Shown here piece after piece: positions 7,896 through 21,099 of a stretch of 64,000 nucleotides of DNA. Position 1 is the stretch's first letter. The number at the start of each line of letters is the position of its first letter. Below the pieces are notes generated by a model, which saw only the letters and a list, made by a program, of their open reading frames with translations, did not search any database and was not told the origin of the DNA. The translations under genes were made by a program, and so were the position numbers. The stretch is from Pseudomonadota bacterium (GTDB lineage: Bacteria; Pseudomonadota; Alphaproteobacteria; Sphingomonadales; Sphingomonadaceae): contig JAKPHK010000063.1 in NCBI GenBank assembly GCA_029550345.1, forward strand, positions 1 through 64,000, read 5' to 3'.

Positions 7896-9329
7896 ATGAA
7901 GACCCAATACGACGCCGATCTGGCGCTGTTCATCAATGGCAGCTGGAAGATCGGTGAAGGCCGTGATCTGTTTCCTGTCGTAAATCCTGCTAACGGTGAA
8001 ACGATTGCCGAAGTGCCAATGGCCAGCCCGGCGGACCTTGATGCCGCCCTCGATGCGGCGGACAAGGGTTTTGCGCTGTGGAAGAAGACCCCGGTCGAGC
8101 AGCGCGCTGCCGTGCTGAAAAAGACCGCGGCCCTGCTCCGCGAACGAGCCGATGCGATCGCCACCCTGCTGACGCTGGAACAGGGCAAGGTCATTGCCGA
8201 AGCCCGCGCCGAAGTGCTGGGCAGCGCCCAGATCTTTGATTGGTGCGCCGAAGAGGCGAGTCGTATCTATGGCCGGGTGCTGGTTCGCCCGACCGGGCAA
8301 CGCGCGCTGGTGACGAAGCAGCCGGTCGGTCCGGTGGCGGCATTCAGCCCGTGGAACTTCCCGCTTTACCTGATGGCCAAGAAAGTTGCCCCGGCGCTTG
8401 CGGTGGGCTGCTCGGTAATCGCCAAGCCGCCCGAGGAAACGCCCGGCTGCACCGGCGCGCTGATGCGCTGCCTGGCCGATGCGGGCCTGCCCGAAGGTGT
8501 GGCGCAGCTGGTCCACGGCGTGCCCGACGCGGTCAGCCGCCACCTGATTGCCAGCCCGGTGATCCGCAAGGTCAGCTTCACCGGCTCGATCCCGGTCGGC
8601 CGGCACCTGATGCGGCTGGCGGCCGATGGGCTGAAGCGGGTGACGATGGAACTGGGCGGCCACGCGCCGGTGCTGGTGTTCGAGGATTGCGATCTTGAAA
8701 AGACGCTGGACATGGTAGTGCCGCAAAAGTTCCGCAATGCCGGGCAGGTTTGCGTCAGCCCGACGCGGTTCTATGTTCAGGAATCGATCTATCAACGTTT
8801 CGTCGATGGCTTTGCTGAGCGGACTCACGGTGTCACGCCGGGCTTCGGCCTCGATCCCGAAAGCCGGATGGGGCCACTCGCCAATGTCCGCCGTCCCGGC
8901 GCGATCGAGGCGCTGGTCGCCGATGCCGAGGCCAAAGGCGCCAAGGTGCGGGCCGGGGGTAAGCGCGGCAATGCCGGGTTCTTCTTCCAGCCGACCTTGC
9001 TGGCCGATGTGCCGCAGGACGCCGACATCATGAACAACGAACCGTTCGGCCCGGTCGCGGTTGCGGCACCGTTCAGCGATCTGGAGGATGCGCTCGGCAA
9101 GGCGAACCGGCTGCCTTACGGCCTGGCCGCCTTCGCCTTCACCCAGAATCTGCGCACCGCCAACCTGCTGGGCGACGGAATCGAAAGCGGGATGGTGGGG
9201 ATCAACACCTTTGCGGTCAGCGCAGTTGATGCCCCGTTTGGCGGGATCAAGGATTCCGGCTTTGGCAGCGAAGGCGGGCTCGAAGGGATGGACAGCTATC
9301 TGGTGACCAAGGCAATCCACCAGGCCTGA
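7896..9329 (+). CDS. NAD(P)-dependent aldehyde dehydrogenase (succinate-semialdehyde type)
   Basis: Oxidises an aldehyde to its acid with NAD(P)+; 477 residues, normal for the ALDH superfamily. The PWNFPLY cofactor-site motif, the general-base Glu252 in MELGGHAPVLV and nucleophile Cys286 in GNAGQVCVSPTRF are present. The pattern FGPVAVAAPF near the C-terminus and the GxxDSGFGSEGG end resemble GabD-like semialdehyde dehydrogenases, but exact substrate cannot be read from sequence. The start at 7896 is chosen for the GAGGAG element ten bases upstream. Confidence 0.9.
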   Translation: MKTQYDADLALFINGSWKIGEGRDLFPVVNPANGETIAEVPMASPADLDAALDAADKGFALWKKTPVEQRAAVLKKTAALLRERADAIATLLTLEQGKVIAEARAEVLGSAQIFDWCAEEASRIYGRVLVRPTGQRALVTKQPVGPVAAFSPWNFPLYLMAKKVAPALAVGCSVIAKPPEETPGCTGALMRCLADAGLPEGVAQLVHGVPDAVSRHLIASPVIRKVSFTGSIPVGRHLMRLAADGLKRVTMELGGHAPVLVFEDCDLEKTLDMVVPQKFRNAGQVCVSPTRFYVQESIYQRFVDGFAERTHGVTPGFGLDPESRMGPLANVRRPGAIEALVADAEAKGAKVRAGGKRGNAGFFFQPTLLADVPQDADIMNNEPFGPVAVAAPFSDLEDALGKANRLPYGLAAFAFTQNLRTANLLGDGIESGMVGINTFAVSAVDAPFGGIKDSGFGSEGGLEGMDSYLVTKAIHQA

Positions 9330-9868
9330 TCAGTTCGGCCCGGGGCCAAGCTCCGGGTCGATATCGCGTGGGCGGGTGAGGTGAACCAGGCGAGCACACT
9401 TGTCCTTGAGATCTGCCCAGCGATCGATGTCGAGTTCAAGCACGGCGAAGCTGGCTGTGGGGAATTTCACCTCCACAACGTCACGCAGCGGGCTTGAACC
9501 ATCATCGGGTACCAGGTCGAAGATCAAGTCTTCCAATCCCGGGTTGTGGCCGACCATCAGCAGGGCCTTGGGATCGCCCTCAGTCTCGCGCAGCAGATCG
9601 GCCAGGGTGGCGCTGCTGGCAAGGTAGATCCGCCGGTCCCACAGGATCGGAGTGGCGCGCCCGGCGGCTTCGCTGGCGATCTCGATCGTTTCGGCGCAGC
9701 GGATCGCGGGTGATGCAACGATCCGGTCCCACCGTACGCCGTGATCGCGCACGTGTCGGCCCATCACGGCCGCTCCCTTGCGCCCGCGTTCGTTGAGCGG
9801 CCGGTCGAAATCGCGCGCACGCGGATCTTGCCAGTCAGATTTGGCGTGGCGGAACAGACCGAGGATTT

Positions 9869-9872
<4 letters not shown>
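9330..9872 (-). CDS. Histidine phosphatase family protein, SixA-like
   Basis: A 180-residue phosphoglycerate-mutase-like (histidine phosphatase) protein. The catalytic RHG-type motif is LFRHAKSDW with His9 as the phospho-acceptor, followed by DFDRPLNERGRKGA and the second catalytic histidine in LLMVGHNPGLEDL. SixA removes phosphate from HPt domains; sphingomonad members are uncharacterised. The stop is immediately next to the aldehyde dehydrogenase 3' end, and the ATG overlaps the helicase stop by four bases, so it is probably in the helicase transcript. Confidence 0.88.
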
Positions 9873-14218
<4,346 letters not shown>

Positions 14219-14227
14219 CCGGCAGCT

Positions 14228-14498
14228 TAGAGCGGTTTCCACCCATTCTGATCCACCCTGACGGAGCCGAATTTGGTCCACCATGAGGAGCGAGGAGGGA
14301 GCCATGCTATTGCATAGTGACCGACGAGCGACGCTGTAGTGGGCCAAATTCGGTCCGCCCCTGCGGGGTTGCGACAGGAAATCCGCTGGACAGCGTTGCA
14401 TCGCTTGCAGGGGCAACCAGCCCCTGCCACGCGCTACGCCTTGCCAGCGGACTTCCTGTCGCAATCAGGGTGGATCAGAATGGGTGGAAACCGCTCTA
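14228..14498. mobile_element. MITE-like palindromic element with 34-bp terminal inverted repeats
   Basis: A non-coding segment of about 270 bases bounded by perfect 34-base inverted repeats at 14228-14261 and 14465-14498, each beginning TAGAGCGGTTTCC at its outer edge. The outermost TA at both ends fits the TA target duplication of IS630/Tc1-mariner type elements. Inside are further nested inverted repeats: a GAATTTGGTCC pair near 14268 and 14345, and GCGACAGGAAATCCGCTGG near 14391 against CCAGCGGACTTCCTGTCGC near 14443. The whole unit could fold on itself. No transposase is encoded. Its right TA supplies the TAG stop of the adjacent minus-strand gene. Confidence 0.8.
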
Positions 14499-14867
14499 GC
14501 CCAACAGGCCGGCGTGATCGACCTGGTCGAGATAGTCGGCCACCTTGCGGCCACCTTCGGCGCTGAGCCTGATCGGGATTTCATCCCAGCGGCCGAGCGA
14601 ATCCTCCAGCGTGACCAATCCGTGCGAGGCGAGCAGCCGGGCCATGACCATCACGGTGGATGCCCCGGACTGTAAGGCTTCGCCCGCTTCATCGACGCTG
14701 ATCGGCTGGCTCTGGTGCGCAAACAGCAGAAGCAGCAGGTCCCAGCCCTGTTCGCCGAAGAACTGGCTGTCAAAAAACCGAGCCCGCAGCCGGCGGCGCT
14801 CGATCATCTGCCGGGCAAGCCGCTGGTGCGCGCCCGAGGGCGCGGGAAGGGTGGTCGTCTCGATCAC
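14496..14867 (-). CDS. MarR-like winged-helix regulator
   Basis: A 123-residue protein with a winged-helix pattern: WDLLLLLFAHQSQPISVDEA, a recognition-helix stretch SGASTVMVMARLLASHGLV, and a wing ending IPIRLSAEGGRKVADYL. The GTG at 14867 with AGGA upstream is taken as start; upstream the frame stays open but reads as non-coding. The last residues are GLLG and the TAG stop lies on the outer TA of the MITE, so the element inserted exactly at or into the 3' end of this gene and the original C-terminus may have differed. It lies downstream of a LuxR-type gene on the same strand. Confidence 0.65.
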   Translation of the reverse strand: MIETTTLPAPSGAHQRLARQMIERRRLRARFFDSQFFGEQGWDLLLLLFAHQSQPISVDEAGEALQSGASTVMVMARLLASHGLVTLEDSLGRWDEIPIRLSAEGGRKVADYLDQVDHAGLLG

Positions 14868-15032
14868 GGGGTGTATTCCTGCAAAACCTGTCTGGTGGCC
14901 CGGCCATTTTCGGCCTTGGCAATAGTCGAATCCCGCGCCGCATGGTGCAGCGCGGGATCCTTGCGCGACCCGACCAGGACTGCTGGCCCAAGTCGAAGCA
15001 GGCGCCCTAGAGAGGGGGCAACTATTAACCAA

Positions 15033-15050
15033 GTCCCGTAGGTGCGGGAC
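15033..15050. promoter_or_regulatory. 18-bp dyad, lux-box-like
   Basis: GTCCCGTAGGTGCGGGAC has six-base perfect arms (GTCCCG/CGGGAC) in an 18-base frame, the size of a LuxR-type operator. It lies between the LuxR-type gene (ends 15075) and the MarR-like gene (starts 14867). It could equally be a stem-loop in the transcript; no T-run follows on either strand. Role is inferred. Confidence 0.35.
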
Positions 15051-15074
15051 AGGCTACTTTCTGGTAGTCTGGCG

Positions 15075-15842
15075 TTACTGCGAGACTTGTCGGTATTCTC
15101 CGGCGATTACATAGCCATATCTGACTGCAGCCAAGGCCGCGCCGACCCGGTCTGTGACATCGAATTTTTTGAAGATGCGCCGAACATAGGTATCCACCGT
15201 GGCCGCGGAGATTTCCAGAATCGTGGCGATGGCGGCGTTGCTCTTGCCCTGGGCGATCCAGTACAGCACGTCCATCTCGCGCTGGGAAAGCGGCGTCTCG
15301 CTGCCAAACTCCGGGGCGATCAGCTCGCAGTAGCGCTGGTACGAGGCTTGCGAGACAAGCTGCATTTCCAGCTCGGTCTCCGGGCCGATACTGGCGAAAT
15401 CGCGGTGCAGGCCAAGCCCGACCAGACCCGCGCGCGAGCCCGGCCCGAAAGTTGGAATGATCAGCCCGTCCGCCATGCCGCGGCGCGCCAGGATCGCCAT
15501 ATAGCGCTGCTCTTCGGGGCTGAGATCGCGCAGCTGCGCCGCCTGTGACCAGCGGAACGGTGCCGCGCGTTCCAGCGCAATGTCGGGCAGGGGATCGACC
15601 CGGTGGAGATACCAGCGATAGGCCCGGGCCCACAATTCATCGAAACCGATATTGGTCAGCACCCGGCCTTCGCGACTGTCGCGGGCAATCGGGGTGAGAA
15701 AGTAGGTGCCGCCAAACCCGCGCGCGCGGGCGAAGGCAAGCGTCTCGCGGCGCAGCGCCAGCACGTCGGGCGCCTGAGCAATCCCTGCAATGGCTTGAAG
15801 CAACTCACTCAATCGGCACCTACCAGTGCGACCCAAGTGCAA
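15075..15842 (-). CDS. LuxR-family regulator with autoinducer-binding-like domain (solo)
   Basis: A 255-residue regulator. Residues about 20-165 look like an autoinducer-binding domain: the spacing W-Y-x-DP-x-PFRW in LWARAYRWYLHRVDPLPD and AAPFRWS follows the family's conserved Trp, Tyr, Asp and Trp. Residues about 180-245 are a LuxR/GerE HTH (LSQREMDVLYWIAQGKSNAAIA, then ISAATVDTYVRRIFKKFDV). No luxI-type synthase is in the window, so it is a LuxR solo. The ATG at 15842 is used; a TTG at 15812 (LSELL) is an alternative start. Confidence 0.87.
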   Translation of the reverse strand: MHLGRTGRCRLSELLQAIAGIAQAPDVLALRRETLAFARARGFGGTYFLTPIARDSREGRVLTNIGFDELWARAYRWYLHRVDPLPDIALERAAPFRWSQAAQLRDLSPEEQRYMAILARRGMADGLIIPTFGPGSRAGLVGLGLHRDFASIGPETELEMQLVSQASYQRYCELIAPEFGSETPLSQREMDVLYWIAQGKSNAAIATILEISAATVDTYVRRIFKKFDVTDRVGAALAAVRYGYVIAGEYRQVSQ

Positions 15843-15945
15843 CGGGGCTTATCGGGTTCCCCTTAACACGAAATCCGAAATTGTTCGCCCTATTTCACCG
15901 TGCCAGCTTGCCAATTTGTTTCGCGCCTCTCATTCTTGCCTGCGA

Positions 15946-16752
15946 ATGTCCCATTTGATGCGCCTCGCGATTGGTTTGCTCGCTGCCGGGATGGTCATGG
16001 CGGCGGCAAAGCCGGTCCAATTCCTGCGCGAGCAGAAGGCCGTTCGATTTGAAGGCGTCGAGGAAGTCTGGAAACTGGTCTGGGAAGGCCGGCCCAAGCC
16101 GATCTGCGGCCCTCAGGATGTGGAAATGGCGATCACCTGCCCGTGCACCGGATTTGCCTATGGCGAAGTGGGACGGCTCTCGCTGGTGCGGCAGCGCGGC
16201 GGCAAGGAAGTTGAGCGGCTGGCGCTTGGCCCTTATTTTTCCGAACTGCCTGCCGATGGCACCGAAGGCCTGGCCGCGATGCAGTGGCGGCCACTCGCGC
16301 CGGGTGACTGGGACCATGTGACTGCCGAGGGAACCTCCCCAAAACTGGCTGAGGTGGCCCGCAAGCGCCCCGGGCCGCGGGTCATGCAAATGGCCGACTA
16401 TGACAAGGACGGCAATGCTGCCGAATTTCTGGTGCAGGTTTCCGCCGGCCCCTGCGGTCATACCGAATATATGCTGTTTGGCGTCAGCAAGGCGCAGCCA
16501 AAGCTGCACGCCTTTGGCAGCGTCGATCATCCCGGCGATGCACTGGTCCTGCCCGGCGCGGCCTGGCAGGCGCTGCTGACAAGCCGGGGTCCGGCCAGGG
16601 TAACCGCGTGGCAGTGCGGCGATCATGGGTCGGACGTGCGGCAGGAACTCGTGCTCGGCGCCACGGGCGGGGCGATCAAGGTCGTGCAGAAGACCTGGTC
16701 CTGTCCGGAAGATGGCTCGGCCGAGCGGCTGCTGGGTGAAACCGTGCTTTGA
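15946..16752 (+). CDS. Exported protein of unknown function
   Basis: A 268-residue protein with a short signal peptide (MRLAIGLLAAGMVMAAAKP after MSHL); ATG 15946 is used, with ATG 15958 as an alternative. The mature part carries paired cysteines (ICGPQDVEMAITCPC, GPCGHTEY, WQCGDH, WSCPED), suggesting disulfides in the periplasm, and an MADYDKDGNAAEFLVQV segment that looks like a calcium-type loop. No family is recognised. It is followed nine bases later by a membrane-anchored protein gene and then lysK. Confidence 0.7.
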   Translation: MSHLMRLAIGLLAAGMVMAAAKPVQFLREQKAVRFEGVEEVWKLVWEGRPKPICGPQDVEMAITCPCTGFAYGEVGRLSLVRQRGGKEVERLALGPYFSELPADGTEGLAAMQWRPLAPGDWDHVTAEGTSPKLAEVARKRPGPRVMQMADYDKDGNAAEFLVQVSAGPCGHTEYMLFGVSKAQPKLHAFGSVDHPGDALVLPGAAWQALLTSRGPARVTAWQCGDHGSDVRQELVLGATGGAIKVVQKTWSCPEDGSAERLLGETVL

Positions 16753-16761
16753 TTTGGGGGA

Positions 16762-17562
16762 ATGGGCGTGAGCGAACTGGATGACGAACTCGCCCGTGAG
16801 CGGCGCGAACTGGGCACCGGCGCAAAACTGGCGATCGGCTGCGCCGTGCTGTTCGGGGTGCCACTGGTTCTGCTGATTGCCTATGGTTTCTACGTTGCGC
16901 GGGTGCAGACCCCGGAAGATCGCTTTGCCGCAGCGCTGGAAGACAAGCCGCGGGTGGCCAGATTGGTGGAGACGGTCAAGCGGACCTACCCGGAAGAATA
17001 TACCTTGCTGGTCAAGCGTGTCGATGAGGCCGGGGTGCGCAACCTTGATGAAGAGCAGCTGATCTCTGTCATCGCCAGCTTTGCCGTCAGGATGTGGTCA
17101 CGCCATCGCTCTGAAATGGCCCAGGCGGGTGATGCCGAAGTGCTGGCTTTGATGACCGCGATCGGGCGAATGGCGGCGCTTTCCGCCAAGGACCCGGTCC
17201 TGTGCCGGGCGCAATTTTCGACCGTCAACCTGGTTGGCCCGGAAATGGCGCGTGGACGAAAGGCCAGCGATGGGATGTTCGCGCTTGCCGCCGCGACTGT
17301 AAATGCCGCCGCCGCTGGCAAGGAGCATCCGGTCAAGCGCTCTATGCCGACCGCAGCGGATGGAGAGGCCTTGGGGCGCAAGCTCCAGGCGCTCGGTCTG
17401 AGCCAGCCGCAACTGCTCAGGTTGCAGCAGAAATCGCTGAGTGACGCGGATATGCAGGCCAATTGCGATACGCTCGACAAGCTGTTCGAAGCGATCCTCA
17501 GCTTGCCGCCAGAGCGGATCCAGCGGCTGGGGACCCAGCAGATGCGCGAGGGTGGAGCCTGA
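16762..17562 (+). CDS. Membrane-anchored protein of unknown function
   Basis: A protein of up to 266 residues with one N-terminal transmembrane helix (LAIGCAVLFGVPLVLLIAYGF, residues about 23-43) after a charged cytosolic stretch, then a largely helical extracytoplasmic domain. The ATG at 16762 sits almost on top of the GGGGG element; the GTG at 16768 (MSELDDEL) has better spacing and may be the true start. No catalytic motif is visible. Its 3' end lies 61 bases before lysK. Confidence 0.65.
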   Translation: MGVSELDDELARERRELGTGAKLAIGCAVLFGVPLVLLIAYGFYVARVQTPEDRFAAALEDKPRVARLVETVKRTYPEEYTLLVKRVDEAGVRNLDEEQLISVIASFAVRMWSRHRSEMAQAGDAEVLALMTAIGRMAALSAKDPVLCRAQFSTVNLVGPEMARGRKASDGMFALAAATVNAAAAGKEHPVKRSMPTAADGEALGRKLQALGLSQPQLLRLQQKSLSDADMQANCDTLDKLFEAILSLPPERIQRLGTQQMREGGA

Positions 17563-17623
17563 ACCCCGGCAGGATCGGGGCAGGCTTGCAAATTCGCCGC
17601 ATTCGCGCGAAGGGCCGGGCACT

Positions 17624-19216
17624 ATGACCGAAGAAGCACTCCTGTCCGCCGCGCAAGTATCCAAGGCCTGGCCGTTTGAAGAGGCCCGCAAGCTGCTGAA
17701 GCGCTATCCGGACGGGAAACCGAACGGCGAGGCGATGCTGTTCGAAACCGGTTACGGCCCATCGGGTCTGCCGCATATCGGCACCTTTCAGGAAGTGCTG
17801 CGCACCACGCTGGTCCGCCGCGCCTATGAGGTGCTGAGCAGCGGCGCGCCGACCCGGCTGGTGGCATTCAGCGATGATATGGACGGGCTGCGCAAGGTGC
17901 CGGACAACGTTCCCAACCAGGGCTTGTTGACTGCTTACCTCGGCCATCCGCTCAGCCGGATTCCCGATCCGTTCGACAAGTATGAAAGCTTTGCCCACCA
18001 CAACAACGCGATGCTGCGCGAATTCCTTGACCGGTTCGGGTTCGATTACGAATTCGTCTCGTCCAGCGATCGCTACAACTCCGGTGCTTTTGATGATGCG
18101 CTGAAGGGCGTGCTGCGCAACTGGCAGGCGATCATGGACATCATGCTGCCGACCCTGCGTGAGGAACGGCGCCAGACCTATTCCCCGGTTCTGCCGGTCA
18201 GCCCCAAGACCCATCAGGTCTTGCAGGTGCCGGTTGAGGTTGTCGATGCCGAGGCCGGGATCGTCCGGTTCGAAGACCACGGCGAAATGGTTGAAAGCTG
18301 CGTCCTGGGCGGCAACAGCAAGCTGCAATGGAAGGTCGATTGGGCGATGCGCTGGGTGGCGCTGGGCGTCGATTATGAAATGTGCGGCAAGGACCTGACC
18401 GATTCGGTACGCGAAAGCGGCCGGATCACCCGCGCGCTGGGCGGCCGCCCGCCGGAAGGCCTGATCTATGAATTGTTCCTCGATGAGGAAGGCCAGAAGA
18501 TCTCCAAGTCCAAGGGCAACGGTCTGACGATCGACCAGTGGCTGACCTATGGCAGCGAGGAAAGCCTGGGGCTGTTTCTCTATCGTGAACCCAAAAGCGC
18601 CAAGAGCCTGCACACCGGGATCATCGCCAAGAATGTCGATGAATACTGGCAGTTCCGCGAAAAGCTGGCAGGCCAGCCGATCGAACAGCAGCTTGGCAAT
18701 CCGGTCTGGCATCTGCTTCGCGCCAATGGCGAAACGCAGGGCGCGGGAGACAAGCTGCCGGTCACTTATGGCCTGCTGCTGAATCTGGTCGGCGTGCTGG
18801 GTCCGCACGCAACGCGCGAACAGGTCTGGTCTTACCTAGCGAACTATGTTGCCGATGCCGATCCGGCCCAGCACCCTGAGCTGGACAAGCTGGTCGGCAA
18901 TGCGCTCGCCTATAACCGCGATCTGATCGCGCCGACGCTGCACCGCCGCAAGCCCGCTGGCGGAGAGGCGGCGGCGCTGGCCGCGCTGGACGCAGAGCTG
19001 GCGGCGGCTGGCGAGACGGCAACGGCCGAGGATCTGCAGAACATCGTCTATGAGATCGGCAAATCCGAACAGTTCGGGTTCGAGAACCTGCGGGACTGGT
19101 TCAAGGCGCTTTATGAAACGCTGCTCGGCTCCAGTCAGGGGCCGCGGATGGGCAGCTTCATCGCGCTTTACGGGATCGCCAACACCCGCAAACTGATCGC
19201 CGAGGCGCTGGCTTGA
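17624..19216 (+). CDS. lysK: Lysyl-tRNA synthetase, class I
   Basis: Charges tRNA-Lys; this is the class I (archaeal/alphaproteobacterial) form rather than the common class II LysS. At 530 residues it is normal for the type. The HIGH-like motif is GYGPSGLPHIGTFQEV (HIGT at residues 51-54), and the KMSKS-like motif is KISKSKGNG near residue 290. The ATG at 17624 is chosen because it gives the usual N-terminus; the frame is open further upstream over the 3' end of the preceding gene. The stop overlaps the next start by four bases. Confidence 0.95.
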   Translation: MTEEALLSAAQVSKAWPFEEARKLLKRYPDGKPNGEAMLFETGYGPSGLPHIGTFQEVLRTTLVRRAYEVLSSGAPTRLVAFSDDMDGLRKVPDNVPNQGLLTAYLGHPLSRIPDPFDKYESFAHHNNAMLREFLDRFGFDYEFVSSSDRYNSGAFDDALKGVLRNWQAIMDIMLPTLREERRQTYSPVLPVSPKTHQVLQVPVEVVDAEAGIVRFEDHGEMVESCVLGGNSKLQWKVDWAMRWVALGVDYEMCGKDLTDSVRESGRITRALGGRPPEGLIYELFLDEEGQKISKSKGNGLTIDQWLTYGSEESLGLFLYREPKSAKSLHTGIIAKNVDEYWQFREKLAGQPIEQQLGNPVWHLLRANGETQGAGDKLPVTYGLLLNLVGVLGPHATREQVWSYLANYVADADPAQHPELDKLVGNALAYNRDLIAPTLHRRKPAGGEAAALAALDAELAAAGETATAEDLQNIVYEIGKSEQFGFENLRDWFKALYETLLGSSQGPRMGSFIALYGIANTRKLIAEALA

Positions 19217-20073
19217 GGCTGCGCACCGGCCTGGCCCTGACGGCGCTGGTGCTGACCGGTGCCGCTCAGGCGCAGGCCGAGACGATCCTGTTCGTCGGCA
19301 ACAGTTTTACCTTCGGGGCCTGTTCCCCGGTGATGCGCTATCACCCCGAACGGGTGACCGACCTCAACGGTGAAGGGATCGGCGGTGTCCCGGCGCTGTT
19401 CAAGACCTTTGCCGATCAGGCCGGGCTTGATTGGCAGGTCAGCCTGGAAACCGCAGCGACCAAGGATTTGGCCTGGCACCTTGATACCAGACGCGATCTG
19501 ATCGTCCGGCCATGGGATGTGGTGGTGTTGCAGGGCTATTCGACCCTCGATCGCGAGCGCCCCGGCGATCCCGCCCGCCACGTTGCCGCCGCGGCAAAGC
19601 TGGCCGAGCTGTTCCACGCTGCCAATCCGCGCGTTTCGGTGCGGCTGGAAACCACCTGGTCGCGCGCCGATCTGACCTACAAGAAGGGCGGGCACTGGTT
19701 CGGCCAGCCGATCTACCGGATGGCCGATGATCTGGCCGACGGCAATGCCCTGGCGCTCAAGGCCAGTCCGCTGCTGGCCGGGACGATTCCCGTTGGCGCG
19801 GCGTGGAACCGGGCCTGGCGCGGCGGTCTGGCTGATCCCAACCCCTATGATGGGGTCGCCTTTGGCAAGGCCAACCTGTGGTGCTGGGATCAGTATCACG
19901 CCAGCGCGGAAGGCTATTACCTGGCCGCGCTGACGGTGTTCGGATCGGTGACGGGGCTTGATCCGCGCAGCCTGGGCCGGGGCGAGCGCGCCGCGCAGGA
20001 CCTTGGGCTTGACCCGCGGATCGCGGAAGGGCTGCGCAAGGTTGCTGCCGAGGAGCTTGGCTTCAAGCCATAA
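19213..20073 (+). CDS. Exported SGNH/GDSL-like hydrolase
   Basis: A 286-residue protein with a signal peptide (MRLRTGLALTALVLTGAAQA). Immediately after it is LFVGNSFTFG, the block I of SGNH hydrolases with the GNS triad serine, and YHASAEGYYLAAL near the C-terminus could supply the Asp/His block (DQYHAS). It would act as an esterase or deacetylase outside the cytoplasm; substrate unknown. The start is a TTG overlapping the lysK stop by four bases, so expression is coupled to lysK although the functions look unrelated. Confidence 0.75.
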   Translation: MRLRTGLALTALVLTGAAQAQAETILFVGNSFTFGACSPVMRYHPERVTDLNGEGIGGVPALFKTFADQAGLDWQVSLETAATKDLAWHLDTRRDLIVRPWDVVVLQGYSTLDRERPGDPARHVAAAAKLAELFHAANPRVSVRLETTWSRADLTYKKGGHWFGQPIYRMADDLADGNALALKASPLLAGTIPVGAAWNRAWRGGLADPNPYDGVAFGKANLWCWDQYHASAEGYYLAALTVFGSVTGLDPRSLGRGERAAQDLGLDPRIAEGLRKVAAEELGFKP

Positions 20074-20075
20074 GG

Positions 20076-21098
20076 CTACCAGCGGTTGTGGACCTTCTCG
20101 GCAAAGCCGACCAGATCGGTGATTTCAAGGATGTTGCCGTCATCCAGCGTGACCACCCCCGAATAACGCCCGAAGACCTGATGCTGATCGGTCATGAACA
20201 GACCAAGCAGCGAAACCTTGTCGGCCCGATCGACCAGCGGCTCAAAGGTCATTTCGAACCGGCCGTCGTTTGAACTGAAACGCCAGGGCGCGCTGTCGGG
20301 CCGGCCCGGCGGCAGGTGGAATTCGACCCGGTCCAGCTTGTGCGCGGTGCCATCCACGAACAGCATATTTTCGCTGGCTGCCGAGGTGTCGCCAAAGCCA
20401 TAGCCGATATTGAACCCGAACCGGCGGCCCCCGGCCAGCCCCGAGGCCGAGCCCCAGTACCAGGTGTTGTCATAGGTCCAGACCCCGCGTCCCCAATCGA
20501 GTACGGCAAAGCTGGAGCCTGAATCGAACCGGTGGACCGTGCCATCCAGCATGGCTTCGCCTTGGGCCGGCAGGCAGTTGATCTTCTGGTTGTAGTAGAA
20601 AGCCAGCGGGTCTTCGGCAAAGGGTGTGGCAATGACCATGCGGTCTTCGTCCGGCTGGGTGAGTGACAGCTCGCCTTTCAGTCCCTTTCCGCCGCCGAAC
20701 TTCGGGGCATCAAAAGTCAGCACCCGGCCGCCGGGCACGTGCCGGAAGGCCAGCGAAACCCCACCGAACTGCTGGACGATATCGCCACTGTCGGCACTCG
20801 CGGGCAGCGCCATCCGCCCCAACGGCATGGCCCGCGTTGCGCCGTGGTTGGTTGCCGTCCGCCCGGTCAGGTCAATCCATGACAGCCCCAGAAAGCCGAG
20901 ATAGGCGTTGTCCGCAACGGTCAGTGCCAGCGCCGCCGTATCGTTGGCGATGCAGTAATAGTCCCACTCCTTGATCCGCCAGCGGCTGGCCTGAACCGCG
21001 GCGCGGTCATAGCGCCGCAGCTCGCGGCGCGCCCAGCCTGCTTCCGCCAGCCTTCCATCGGCACCGTGCAAGCGGCCAGGCGTGAGGAGGGTCTGCAT
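20076..21098 (-). CDS. DUF2804 family protein
   Basis: A 340-residue protein with the DUF2804 opening LTPGRLHGADGRLAEAGWARR and the conserved RIKEWDYYCI block, followed by a beta-rich body (FGFNIGYGFGDTSAASENM, GVWTYDNTWYWGSASG). The family resembles lipocalin-like or AttH-type barrels but has no known function. The ATG at 21098 overlaps the region of the upstream peptidase stop (21100), so the two are adjacent in one transcript. Confidence 0.8.
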   Translation of the reverse strand: MQTLLTPGRLHGADGRLAEAGWARRELRRYDRAAVQASRWRIKEWDYYCIANDTAALALTVADNAYLGFLGLSWIDLTGRTATNHGATRAMPLGRMALPASADSGDIVQQFGGVSLAFRHVPGGRVLTFDAPKFGGGKGLKGELSLTQPDEDRMVIATPFAEDPLAFYYNQKINCLPAQGEAMLDGTVHRFDSGSSFAVLDWGRGVWTYDNTWYWGSASGLAGGRRFGFNIGYGFGDTSAASENMLFVDGTAHKLDRVEFHLPPGRPDSAPWRFSSNDGRFEMTFEPLVDRADKVSLLGLFMTDQHQVFGRYSGVVTLDDGNILEITDLVGFAEKVHNRW

Positions 21099-21099
21099 A

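Noticed and set aside
7677..9320. 547-codon open frame on the minus strand
   Set aside because: Antisense to the aldehyde dehydrogenase, with His/Arg/Gly-rich content and no domain; a shadow of the G+C-rich coding strand.
15033..15050. Dyad read as a rho-independent terminator
   Set aside because: No T-run follows on either strand; retained only as a possible operator.
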